DNA of 64,000 bases from Diabrotica undecimpunctata. Taxonomy: Eukaryota > Arthropoda > Insecta > Coleoptera > Chrysomelidae. The notes under the pieces were generated by a model. It ran no database searches and was not told the DNA's origin. It saw nothing but the letters and a program-made list of their open reading frames with translations. Shown one piece after another: positions 10,436 through 20,500 of this stretch (position 1 is its first letter; every line of letters begins with the position of its first letter). Where the stretch lies: positions 86,807,389 to 86,871,388 of the forward strand of contig NC_092808.1 in NCBI RefSeq assembly GCF_040954645.1. The letters are read 5' to 3'. The position numbers were made by a program, and so were the translations under genes.

Positions 10436-11879
10436 ATTTATTTTAATTCTTTTTCAAGACATCTGTTAACAAATAAATATAAAATTTATTTAGTTTTAAT
10501 TAATAATTTTTTTACTTACTGGTCGTGAGATTACAGAAAAAGTTGTACTTTACAAGCACCATTCCATATAATATAAAATTTTTTAAAAAATTTTAAAAAA
10601 TTCATATGCTTGAGCTTAAGCTAAACTGACTGGACTAATTTATTTTTCATCGAGAATCAAATTAATAATAATAAAAACTATTGTTACTGGTTTTGCTTTC
10701 CACATAAGGTAACTGTATATTCATCATCGAGATAGAATCTATGGAGAGGGCATCACGTGACTAAAAACGTCCTCACTTCGTCCATATTGTTATGATCGTT
10801 TTGACAGATCGTGTATGATTGTTTACGTTTGTTGTTTTTCGAATATTTTTAGTTTTTCAGTTATAATACTTTTATAAAAACTGTAATATTATATTGTGAT
10901 AATGCATAATAATGGTTTCTTGTTCTCAACGTAGCTGCAGTAGCAGAAGCAATGTTAATAAAAAATCTTTAGGAATAACGTTCCACAGGTTAGTATACAA
11001 ATATGTAAACAAAGTAATGGCCCGTACTTCAGAAAATAAATTAATAGTATTCATATAAAATCTTATAAGTAAGGTAGATTGTACTATTCTTGAGAATACT
11101 CAAATATCTGCATCCTAAATATCTTAAAATTTCTTATTAACTACTACAACAGAATTATTTTTAGTTCTACATTATTGCCATTGTGATATTCGGCAGATAT
11201 TCAATTTTGTGTTTTTAATAATAACTTTTCTAACTTTGTTAATTGAACTAAATTTTTAAGTGTTAGTTAATTTGTAGTTATCAAATATATAAGTTGTAAA
11301 ACGAACGTATTTCTTTTATTTTATACCGTATATTCATTTTACCCTTTAAAATATTATTTATATTCTTATCTCTTTCAGATATAACTTGTTATTTGACTGT
11401 ATTAATTTATCTTTATGTATAATATGTCGTGTTTTTAGTGTTTACCGCGGGATAAATAAATCATAGTTTATTAAAAATGTATTGCACTTTTTTAGATTAT
11501 GATTAAATCTTCTGAATAACTAGTCATATATGTATAGTAGTTTTAATATTATTGAGTCAGGCCCTGATCCCACCGCCATATTGTTATGATCGTTAGCCAC
11601 ACCTACTGACGCCGTTTTTAATACACACGTTAATATGCTAATAGCTTCTCCATAGATTCTAACTCAGTGATATTCATTCATTATGTATATTAATCAAGCC
11701 AACATGACAATGGCATATATAATGACAATATAGTTATTTTGAGAATATTTTTTTAAGTACTTTAAGTACAACTTTTTCTGTAAACTCACGACTAGTAAGT
11801 AAGAAAATTATTAACTATAACTAAATAATTTTTATATTTATTTGTTAACAGATGTCTTGAGAAATAATTAAAATAAATT
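10436..11879. mobile_element. 1.44-kb element with about 116-bp terminal inverted repeats
   Basis: 10436-10551 is an inverted, slightly diverged copy of 11763-11879; both contain CAAGACATCTGTTAACAAAT and AGAAAAAGTTGTACTT. A further inverted pair sits inside (TAGAATCTATGGAGA at 10733-10747 and its complement at 11647-11661). No transposase frame is present, so the element is non-autonomous. Its interior carries a THAP-like first exon at 10912-10988, and a 19-bp direct repeat (CCATATTGTTATGATCGTT) at 10782-10800 and 11576-11594. No clear target duplication was seen. The superfamily cannot be named from the ends. Confidence 0.8.
10912..10988 (+). CDS. THAP-type zinc-finger first exon (captured or residual)
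   Basis: An ATG opens 26 residues (MVSCSQRSCSSRSNVNKKSL followed by GITFHR). This is the start pattern of a THAP domain: two early zinc-binding Cys (C4 and C9) and the G-x-x-F-H-R block. The frame then meets CACAG/GTTAGT, a plausible 5' splice site that splits the Arg codon. THAP domains are DNA-binding zinc fingers found in host regulators and in P-element transposases. The second half of the domain (the AVPTF motif and the later Cys/His ligands) was not found in the element. It is either a captured host first exon or the relic of an autonomous ancestor that encoded a THAP protein. It is short, so moderate confidence. Confidence 0.45.
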
Positions 11880-11990
11880 CGAAAGCTTGACAATAAGTCA
11901 AAGGGTTTTTTTTTGTCTTGTGGGCCAAATAGATTGCATCCTCAAGAATCACCACTTGATATTTAAATCAACAGTCAATAATACCACCCT

Positions 11991-12099
<109 letters not shown>

Positions 12100-12287
12100 T
12101 TTTGTTTTGTTGTATTGCGCATACTCATCTCATACTTCCAATAAGTTGCTCCGACGCACAACTATGAAAGGACACACATTTACTTCAACGAAAATACTTG
12201 ATTTGGTTCTTCGGCTGGAATTTTCGAATTTGAGATGCGCCCTAAAGTGAAGTATAAGGTGTTTTTTAAACGTTAACTTTGTTAGAA

Positions 12288-13478
12288 GAAGAAGAACAAG
12301 AAGAAGAGGAACAATCTGGCTTTATAGCGGGAAGGAGCTGCACCGATAATGTGTTTGTTTTGAAACAAATAATAGAAAAAAGATTAAGTACCAATCAAGA
12401 AACCCACCTTATGTTTATAGACCGTCAGAATGCCTATGATACTGTACCCGCTAAAAAGCTATGGAAAGTTTTGCAGGAAACAAACATTAACCACACAGTA
12501 ATTAACGCCCTTAAACAGCTTTATGAAGGATCAACGTCGGGAATAAAAATTGGAAATAGACTTTCAAAAAAATTTCCTGTAAACAAGGGACTCCGGCAGG
12601 GGTGTTGCATATCCCCCACATTGTTTAAAATCTACGTGGCGAAAGCACTGTATCAGTGGAAAAGAAAGTGCAGAGGAATGGGCATTGACCTGGGAGAAAC
12701 TTGCCTATATACCCTACAGTTTGCAGACGATCAAGTCCTTATAGCCAACGATAAAGAAGACCTGACATATATGGCCAGAAAACTACAGGAAGAATACAAG
12801 AAGTGGGGTTTAGAACTCAATACACAAAAAACAAAATATCTCCCAATAGGCGCAGAACTATCCAACATTCAGATGGACACAACAGAAATTGCATTCTGCA
12901 CTGAATATACCTACCAAGGAATTGATTTCGACACCACAGGCACAGACAATAGGGAAATTAGAAAACGAATAACCCAGGCCCGTAGAACAATTGGATGCCT
13001 TAACGGAGTTCTTTGGAGCTCAGAAATTGGTAAAAGACGAAAATACAATATATATGAATCTCTCATAAAAACCAGCTTAACCTATGGTACAGAGACATGG
13101 AGACTAACAGAAAGCAATAAAAGAAAACTCGAAGCAACAGAAATGGATGTATTTAGACGATCACTTCGAATATCTAGAGCAGACAGAATTAGAAACGATG
13201 AAATAAGAAATCGGATGGGGGTAGATGGATCACTGGCAACAGACATAGAAAGGAAACAACTTATATGGTATGGCCATGTTCAAAGAATGCCAGAAACAAG
13301 ACTACCAAAAATCGCCATGAAATGGATACCACCAAATCGTAAGAAACGAGGAAGACCAAAAAGAACATGGAAGGGGGGAATAACAAAGGCAATGAGCTCC
13401 CGAGACTTGACCGAAGAACAATGGAATGATAGAAATTCGTGGAAATTAGGCATCGGACAACGACGCAAGACGTTTTGA
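12288..13478 (+). pseudogene. RTE-like reverse transcriptase, open but 5'-truncated
   Basis: About 395 codons are open to the stop at 13476-13478. The frame begins with a (GAA/CAA)-rich tract giving EEEQEEEEQ just before SGFIAGRSCTDN, the RT fingers motif. Next come the palm (MFIDRQNAYDTV, then GLRQGCCISPTLF and LQFADDQVLI with an intact FADD), the YQGIDFD thumb region and the C-terminal tail RLPKIAMKWIPPNRKKRGRP then KRTWKGG. FIDRQNAYD replaces the usual FVDxxKAFD, keeping the first Asp. There is no ATG at the 5' end: the frame opens in the target duplication, so the piece was truncated at insertion and lacks the endonuclease. The open frame and exact duplication make it one of the youngest insertions here. 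Confidence 0.92.
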
Positions 13479-13479
13479 A

Positions 13480-13483
<4 letters not shown>

Positions 13484-13570
<87 letters not shown>
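13484..13570. repeat. (TA)n tail of the RTE insertion
   Basis: The TA run starts a few bases after the stop codon and ends at the second copy of the 14-bp target duplication, so it belongs to the element rather than to the host site. Confidence 0.9.
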
Positions 13571-13573
<3 letters not shown>

Positions 13574-13929
13574 CTTTGTTAGAAAACAGCTCTGTGCCAA
13601 TGGGTTTTTTTTTTAATTTTTTGTTTTTATTTCTACACTTTACTGTTAATATGTTTTTTTACGTACAATGTGACGGGTTTTTCTAGTGCTTTGCAGTAGT
13701 TTTTATCCATTTTTTTCACCTTTAAAGTAATCTTTTTCTTATGGTTATACATGAATTCGACTACATATGAACATTTAAGCTAACATTACAACTTTAATAT
13801 TGTTACCACGGATACTAAGAGAATGGTGTGTTTGTTTTACACCTTAACTTTCTTCACTCACCATTCGTAGGTTATTTTCCATGTTTTTTTATATTCTTAC
13901 CTACCACCTTTGTATTCTTTTAGATTGAA

Positions 13930-13964
13930 CTGATGAAGCTTGTAAATTAAATACGCGAAACGTC
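13930..13964 (+). ncRNA. Hammerhead-ribozyme-like motif
   Basis: CTGATGA at 13930-13936 matches the first conserved strand of the hammerhead core. It is followed by a 20-nt segment that can pair weakly (GC..GTA with TAC..GC, two-base bulge), then GAAAC (13957-13961) and GTC (13962-13964). The bases just before CTGATGA (ATTGAA) can pair with those after GTC (TTTAAAT) as helix I. Helix III would have to form between two molecules because GAAAC and GTC are adjacent, an arrangement I can only propose. A (TA)n run follows about 100 bp downstream, as with two similar motifs in this window. Confidence 0.4.
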
Positions 13965-14058
13965 TTTAAATATAGGAATAGAACTGTGATTTCCTTTTAT
14001 TATTTCTCCTTTGACCGATATCCTCATGACCAAAAGATTTATTTTTTTGAACTTACTT

Positions 14059-14062
<4 letters not shown>

Positions 14063-14121
<59 letters not shown>
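14063..14121. repeat. (TA)n microsatellite
   Basis: TA repeats with one phase break at about 14114. It lies about 100 bp downstream of the hammerhead-like motif. Confidence 0.97.
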
Positions 14122-14123
<2 letters not shown>

Positions 14124-14812
14124 GTAAATACCCTAAACGTAAAATGTTCTTTTAAAAGTTCAAATCACGACACAATATAAAATATGTGGTTCAGCAAGAT
14201 AAATTCGTAACAAAATGCATATTCTAGTAAACGGTACTCTATATAGCAGCAATGTAATTTTGGCAACAAATAGTTAAGTGGTGTTTTACCCCAAGAGAAT
14301 GATAGAACCCGCTATCGGAAACGACATCTTCTTCGACATCAGCAATCACAAAAGTATCGGCCATAGAGTAGCCTAACTAAGACACGACTATCTTGTTTGG
14401 CAAAAAACTCGTCTCTCTAGAAAGGAAAATATTCAAGAGTTGTTTTTTACTAGTTGAAGCAAGGCTTAAGTGTATAATTACCCAAGCGATCTGTAACTGT
14501 AACAAAACACACTAATTTTTCTATGCTTCATTGTTAACAACAATATGTGAATGAACACTCTTTGGTTTGTAGCATTGTGTTAACCGTTTGTTTGATAGTG
14601 TCTGTGTGGAAACCAAATCTTGGCTAACTATACGGGAGAATCAAAATTATTTTAATAATGTTTATACACATTTACGAAAGTGCAACAAACTGAACTTAAA
14701 ATTCACAATAAAACTAAATGCCTGTAGTTTAGAAACTAAATATCCTAAATTTTAATTATCAAAAATGTAACTCAAAGTTAAACATTTTAAGGATTTTTAC
14801 CCATGTATTTAG
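14122..14812. other. No gene recognised
   Basis: AT-rich sequence with no long frame or motif. It ends at the GATA-type tail of the next LINE fragment. Confidence 0.5.
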
Positions 14813-15580
14813 TTAGATAGATAGATATGTAGATAGTTTATTTGCCTGTGAGTTACAAGAAGGTTTACAGCAAGTCAAATCAATATAGACATATAATTAA
14901 CATAATATTAAATTTGGTTATGTTGCAGCTTGGGCATTCACATACTCTCTCTTAATATTTACCTAATGTATAAGGACACATATTCACTAGGTACTCTTTG
15001 AATTCGTTTTTAAAAGCTGTAGTTGAATTAATGTTTTTAAATTTTTAATGAAGTTGATTACACAGTAGTAAACCACAAACAGAAGATGACTTCCTACTTA
15101 TTTCTAATGTCGATAGGGTACTACAAACTGTTTCTTATTTCTTGTGTAGTGTAAGTGAATATCACTGTTACATAAAAAAGTTCTTTTATTATTATGAATT
15201 AGTATCAATAATTCCAAAATGTAAAATCCATACACTGTTAATATATTTAAATCTCTAAATAGGTCTTTACAAGACCAACCATACAAAACACCTGCAATAG
15301 AATTGACAATACGCTTTTGAGCCTTGAAAACGTCCTTTATACTAGAAGAGCAGCCCCAGACAGTTATACCGTAACTCATTATCGATTGTACCTCAGCAAA
15401 CTAAAAAAGACGACGGTATTACAGACTTAGTATTCTACCCAAATTTCTCAATTGGTAACATTTAGAATTGAGTTTTTTACATACATTCCAACAATGAGTA
15501 TTAAAAGATAAATGAGAGTCGAAAGTCACTCCTAAAAACTTCACATCACTACAACTCAAAATATCCTATTGGGAGAAAAT
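14813..15580 (-). pseudogene. CR1/Jockey-like LINE, 3' end of ORF2 with tail
   Basis: On the minus strand VKFLGVTFDSHLSFNTHCW and LRNLGRILSL lead into the open frame 15379-15104, MSYGITVWGCSSSIKDVFKA then QKRIVNSIAGVLYG. These are the thumb and C-terminal signatures of CR1/Jockey-type reverse transcriptases (LSYGIxxWGxS..., QKxxxRxIxG). Downstream KNEFKEYLVNMCPYTL ends the protein, then a short 3' UTR ends in a (CTAT)n-type microsatellite, seen on the plus strand as GATA repeats at 14816-14838. The catalytic palm is absent and one stop occurs before MSYG, so it is a dead 5'-truncated copy. Confidence 0.82.
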
Positions 15581-15876
15581 TCGAAATAGCGTTAAGCATT
15601 CTTTACGAAAACAAAAATTTTCCTGGGCATACAAATAGATAATATCGCGCATTTCTACATCAGAAAATTCACTATGATGTAGCATTTTACCTTTATCTTA
15701 AGTGGTTCATAAAAAACGTATTAGCACTTTGACAAATAATGACTCGCACTGCACTTTGACAACTAATAATAAATAAATTCGTAGTTACGTCTTGACGTTG
15801 CCATTAAGTTCAAAGCATACTTGTTTTGTTAGGTACCAGCTTATTTGCAAAAAATTAAATTCAGACATACGTATCA
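15581..15876. other. No gene recognised
   Basis: No motif found. The stretch ends at the TTAA that flanks the piggyBac-like element. Confidence 0.5.
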
Positions 15877-15880
15877 TTAA

Positions 15881-16817
15881 CCTTCGTCTTCCCACGTCGG
15901 TAAAATTACGTGGAGTCCCATGTGGGTTCCATTTATACCCCAGAGAAAAAAATGCGTACATTTAATTTTTATTTTAAGAAAATGAAATAAAATCTTAAAT
16001 TAACACATTTTTATTACATCAAAGAGTATATCGAACAAAAAAATAATTTTCATCATTAATTTAATTAAATTCACTGTAGGAATAAAAAATATATCTTAGG
16101 ACCGAAAACTAGTCTGAAGTTTCTTGGCATCGGGTGCAAATTACTTCCTTGATATGGTGTTCTGAACATACAAAATTTTTACACTGCTTACTAAGCTTTT
16201 TTTACTAAACTTCTCCTAGATTTAGTAAAAAATTACGTCTATCATCTTTTTCTCTAGATGAATCCGGGTACTTGATACACCATAAGATGTAAGCGTTCAG
16301 GCCAGAAATATCCAATATTTGGCCAAACACTGCCATTGGCCATCGGTTGCATATCCTACGAACAGAGTATTGCTTTACCATCTTATCTGTGGAATCTACT
16401 GCACCTTTTGTATGATTATAGTGTAGTATAATATCTGGCTTGTTATATAATAAAATCGAAGTAAAAATATACTAGTACGCTACGACGCGACAGGGAAACT
16501 AAATACGTGTAACCATCGCATTTCGTTCGATGTTCTGTTCTTAGAGTTGCGACATGCGCGTAGTAATTTGCACCGCCACCGATAAGACAGATGACACAGA
16601 TTCCCACGCGGGGTACAAATATATCCCAAGCCGATCATAATTTATTTGTTTTTAATTTGAAATATCGTGACTGATTATATAAATAGAATATTATTTGCAA
16701 TACCCCAATGGACACAAAATAAAATTAAAAAAAAAAACGAAACTGGCGCTAATTTCAAAAATATTACAAAAAATGTATATCTGGGGTACAGCTGTACCCC
16801 ACCCGGGAAGACGAAAG
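15881..16817 (-). mobile_element. piggyBac-superfamily element, internally deleted
   Basis: The element is flanked by TTAA at 15877-15880 and 16818-16821, the invariant piggyBac target duplication. Its ends are inverted: CCTTCGTCTTCCC at the left and GGGAAGACGAAAG at the right. Subterminal GGGGTACA/TACCCC words recur near 15936, 16611, 16784 and 16793, forming a palindrome (GGGGTACAGCTGTACCCC) at 16784-16801. Inside, only the C-terminal part of the transposase remains on the minus strand. At 937 bp it is far shorter than an autonomous element of 2-3 kb. Confidence 0.92.
16108..16445 (-). pseudogene. piggyBac transposase C-terminal remnant
   Basis: The minus-strand reading NKPDIILHYNHTKGAVDSTD, then KMVKQYSVRRICNRWPMAVF and LNAYILW matches the third-acidic-residue region of piggyBac transposases (KP.I...YN.TKGGVD..D, RRWP...F, N.Y.LW; the D of GAVDSTD is present). 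After a stop the cysteine-rich tail reads CKNFVCSEHHIKEVICTRC, resembling the C-terminal cysteine-rich domain that binds the ends. The N-terminal two thirds are deleted. Confidence 0.9.
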
Positions 16818-16932
16818 TTAACAAAATACGTTTATTTCGAAAACGGTGTACGTTTTTTATTTGAAACAAGAATACATTTTTTGTGTAGAATTAAATGTTA
16901 TTTTATGTTTTTTTCGTCTTAGAATGTTTATA

Positions 16933-17140
16933 CAGGGTGGACAAAAAAAATTATGGCCACATTAATGAACGAATGTTCGCCGAAGTAGGTGGCGCCACCT
17001 AGTGTCAATGGTAAAACTAATATCATTTTCATATAAAGCATACTAAATAATAGCAAGATACCAAATTTCACTTAAATCGGTTGAATAGCTTTCAATATAT
17101 CCCTAAAATTAATATAAGAAACTATTAATGAATCACCCTG
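16933..17140. mobile_element. Small MITE with CAGGGTG ends (candidate)
   Basis: TA-CAGGGTG at 16931-16939 and CACCCTG-TA at 17134-17142 form 7-bp inverted ends with TA flanks. The same TACAGGGTG word starts other sequences at 18874, 18961 and 36944. A second CACCCTG near 17244 makes the right border ambiguous. No coding content. Confidence 0.5.
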
Positions 17141-17142
17141 TA

Positions 17143-17455
17143 AAACAAAAACTAGCAAAATTTTGCATAAGCAATTTGAGATCAAACATTTTTTTGTTAG
17201 CTATCACCCATTAGCTAATATCCAATTAATTATGGGACACCCTGCATAATAATTAACATTTTTTTTAAACAAACTTATATTACAAGTTGGTTATATATAC
17301 TATGATTGATCGGACATTTATTTTCAAATAGGTATTTAATATTCTGCATTTTATTTCAAGTTTATTGAAGTACCTATATTCCCAAAGTCCTTGAAATATT
17401 CCAATCTTCTTATATAATAACCATCTGCAAGTGTCTTCTGCCTCATTACATAATC
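17143..17455. other. Upstream flank of the receptor exon
   Basis: AT-rich sequence with no motif, leading into a locally GC-richer stretch. Confidence 0.4.
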
Positions 17456-17740
17456 ATCGAACGTGTCTATGCCTTCGCTTTGCCGCTGCTCGCTCCCTCG
17501 CGCTTAATACGTAGCACCAATATCCAACAGGAGTATACAGCAGGAGTATCCCTGATCGATGCGGCAACGTCGCAATCCTGCCGTTCAGGGACTCGCGTGT
17601 ACATTGCATCGTTTCCCTCAACCTCACTTTTTTCCCTTCGCAAACTTTCAATGATGTGTCAACAAAACGTGTCTTGTTCTTTTCTTTAACATTAACATGT
17701 GTCGTTTTACTACTAAGATATATCGGTACGTGGTTAAAAG
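17456..17740 (+). promoter_or_regulatory. GC-richer promoter/5' leader of the receptor gene (putative)
   Basis: Base composition shifts abruptly from the AT-rich surroundings, with many CG dinucleotides and CGTG/GCGC words between 17456 and 17640, immediately upstream of the start codon at 17741. This is what a core promoter plus 5' UTR would look like. No TATA box was identified, and the transcription start cannot be placed. Confidence 0.5.
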
Positions 17741-18023
17741 ATGTCTCGAGCAAGTTCGTTTATTTTCTTGTGTATTCTAACGGGCGTTGCGACGTTTTAC
17801 ACGCACTCCTTATCAAATCCACACAACGATACCCTTAACATCGGGCTGATTCTACCTCACACTAATTTTGGTGTGCGTGAATATATTCGTGCAATAAATA
17901 ACGCAGTTTCAAATCTACATAGATCCAGAGGAATTACGAGAGGACTTAGTTTCTTAAAACGGTTTAATTTTAGCAATAAAAATGTGCACTATGTTCTCAT
18001 GACATTGACTCCAAGTCCAACAG
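17741..18023 (+). CDS. Nmdar2: NMDA-type glutamate receptor subunit 2-like, first coding exon
   Basis: ATG 17741 opens 94 codons. Residues 1-23 (MSRASSFIFLCILTGVATFY onward) form a signal peptide with a hydrophobic core. Residues 32 onward read LNIGLILPHTNFGVREYIRA, with NAVSNLHRSRG and MTLTPSPT at the end. This is the start of the extracellular amino-terminal ligand-binding-protein-like domain, and as I recall the family it fits insect NMDA receptor subunit 2 (VPHxNFGVR.Y..A, then TPSPTA). The frame runs into CAACAG/GTAATA at 18023/18024, a good phase-1 donor. The first base of the next codon is G, which fits the Ala expected after SPT. The glutamate-gated channel acts at synaptic membranes. 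No later exon was recognised to 64000. Codon use shows no stops or frameshifts, unlike all neighbours. Confidence 0.75.
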
Positions 18024-18870
18024 GTAATATTTGTATCTGTGTAAAAGCACGTTTAACAGCTGAGTAATTGACTAGCATAGATGAATAAAAAGAATGTGAA
18101 ATGTTGTTTATGTACTGTATGTTTTGTTTGCGTATTAGCACAAAGTAAATATTCCATACTACTACTAAATTACCTTATAAACTGTTGAAATTTGTGTATT
18201 TTAACTTAAATACTTTGTCATAGAAAAGTTAATGGGCATTAATACTTGAATTATAATTTGTCCCTAATACCACCCAATTGTACATTTTTAATTATATTTT
18301 TTATGCCAACTACTTATACTAGGTACTAGTTACTTAAATTGAGTTTGATATTATTTTTTTACGACTCCTACTTCAGACAACATTGTATAGTATACAGGTT
18401 GTAACAAAATCTATGTCTAGCTACTAAATTAAACCACATGTTCTAGAGCCTAAAGTAGCTTGATTTAATGTTTGATGTTTTGCAATTAGAATGGTGAGTT
18501 GGTTTTCTTATTACAATTAGCTTCCAATGAAATAGAGTTTATTCTACATAAATTTCTGGCGGTTTTGATATCCTAAATTTCCAAATTTTTGTATACATTA
18601 CATATATAAATTATTATTGTGGCACTCTTAACTTAAGAAAACGTTTTTAAAATTTTTTTGCCTCTAATATTGCTTTAAAATGCCTGTTTGGCAAGATCCG
18701 ACATTTTGCTCTTATCTGTCAAAAATTCTACATTTTACTATTAAACACTTGTTGCTACGGATAATTCTTGTGTTATGAAATAGTGGCATTAAAAATGTTT
18801 TCAATATTATATATTAAAACTTTTATTAAAATATATTACGCCTTTTACCCATTAAAGATTAGCGTCCTAT
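18024..18870 (+). other. Start of the first intron of the receptor-like gene
   Basis: It begins with GTAATA after the exon. AT-rich with no repeats recognised until the TACAGGGTG word at 18874. Confidence 0.55.
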
Positions 18871-19469
18871 ATACAGGGTGGTCCTTAAGTAATTGTACAA
18901 ACAGCAACCGTAGATTCTGCACTTTAAAATATTACGATTTAAGCCATTTTTGCTTTAATAAAATGTTGATATTAGGAAAGATACAGGGTGTTAAAGTGGA
19001 AATTTAAAATTTAATTTTTTGCTATAACTTTTATGTTTGTAAATGTTTTTGAACAAAAATTTTCAGTTGAATGCTTTTAAGTACGATAAATTAAAATCTC
19101 CAATTATGCTTGGTTTACTGTAACTAATAGAGGGCGCCACATATGCCACATGTGTGGCATAAATTTGCGCTTAACTTTTTTGCTCTTAAATTTAGCTTTA
19201 TTTATCTTCAAAAATATCAGAGATAAATTATTTTAATAAAGAAAAGGTATACTTGTTAGTAACCTATAAATTCAACCATTTTCGAGATAAATGCATTTTA
19301 TAAGTCAGCTGTACAATAATTCTTAGTTTGATATTTGTGCAGTAAAACACTGAATACCTGCAGATAAGCATAATTCATAGTTTATTCTTATTAAAACAAC
19401 TCAAGGATGATAATGTAACATCACAAAATGCTTTGTTGTGGGTGGTAAATGTCTTATTGGAGAAAACAT

Positions 19470-19560
19470 ATTTCATCTTCTTCTTTAGGTGCCGTATTCA
19501 GACGTTGGCCGTCATCATGTTTACAATTTCCCTTTGCTATCGCTTCTTAAGTTTCTATAA
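19470..19560 (-). pseudogene. RTE-like 3' end (group B), inserted
   Basis: The minus strand reads MMTANV then RHLKKK, the end of the ORF also found at 28740-28780 (IAIMIANIRN..). The fragment sits between the left arm and the transposase of the mariner-like element. Confidence 0.6.
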
Positions 19561-19589
19561 TGGCGTTGTATTACTTTTTCTATATTGTA

Positions 19590-19732
19590 AAATGCTAAAA
19601 ATCCAAAATATGTGGTTTATGCAAGATGGTACACCACCACATTCTAGAGAGAATACAGTTAGAACATACTTAAATACAACTTTTCTGAACGTTGGATTGG
19701 TCGTAGGTAGTCATATTCCTTGGCAATGTGGG

Positions 19733-19772
<40 letters not shown>

Positions 19773-20500
19773 TTTAAATCATAAAAAATCCAAAAAGAAT
19801 ATTTATTATTCATTACGTAAATTATTTACCCATTTTTATTAGAACAAATTATAGAAACTAGATCACAGGCATTAAATAACACAATGTGTCCTGTTTCATA
19901 ATACTTTTGCTACAAATCTAACCTAAAAGACCCAGCATTTTTACAAAAACATCATCGTTGTCCTAATAACCGATATTGTTATAAATATAGTAAACACACA
20001 GGCAATTTAGTTCAGCATAATATTAGTTTGTTAGTATATCATAATAGTCCATTTGTTCAAGATGTAATTTTAGTTACTCGTAAGCTGTAACGTAATCATA
20101 TCAATAGGTAATGTCATCGATAAGTTATTCCGTGTGTATATAAGTAACCAATGAACGAGATACATCACAGGTTAATACATTATTTAACTTCTGCAACAAA
20201 TAAGATGTAGTTCCATAATATACCATAAGATTTGGATATGTATCCAAAATAATATATTCACTCATTGTACATTATAGCCACCACGTAGCCCCGAATTTAA
20301 TCCGCTTGATTTTGGTATATAAGGAGCATTAAAACAACATGTCTATAAGAATGCCATAAACATTCGCAACCAAATATGGGAAGAAATAAATACTGCAGCA
20401 GTTTCTTTGGAACCAATGATGCTATTTATTATGAGACGATCTTTTATGGAATATATTGACAAATGAATTAAAGAAAATGGAGGACATATCGAACACTTAC
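19590..20500 (+). pseudogene. mariner-like transposase, split by an insertion
   Basis: The first block (19597-19727) reads MWFMQDGTPPHSRENTVRTY and ends HIPW; MQDG holds the second catalytic Asp. The text resumes at about 20279 with PRSPEFNPLDF then GALKQHVYKNAINIRNQIW, the block with the third acidic residue, and ends IKENGGHIEHL near 20495. This is the insect mariner-like group with WFMQDGAPPH and PRSPDLTPLDF. The N-terminal HTH and the first Asp are missing. The 550-bp interruption and in-frame stops make it inactive. Confidence 0.82.
19735..20278. mobile_element. Unclassified insertion within the transposase, starting with (TA)n
   Basis: The transposase text breaks after IPW and resumes with the PPRSPEFN block. 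Between them is a (TA)n run at 19735-19769 and AT-rich sequence with a TATATAAG word near 20137. It may be a solo LTR or part of another element. No target duplication was identified. Confidence 0.45.

Larger units (their letters stand above)
12288..13570 (+). mobile_element. 5'-truncated RTE-like LINE with 14-bp target duplication
   Basis: The insertion is bounded by TAACTTTGTTAGAA at 12274-12287 and again at 13571-13584, a perfect 14-bp target site duplication. The copy starts inside the RT domain (5' truncation), has almost no 3' UTR and ends in a (TA)n tail of about 87 bp at 13484-13570. A microsatellite tail and a variable-length duplication are the known insertion marks of RTE-type LINEs. 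Confidence 0.93.
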
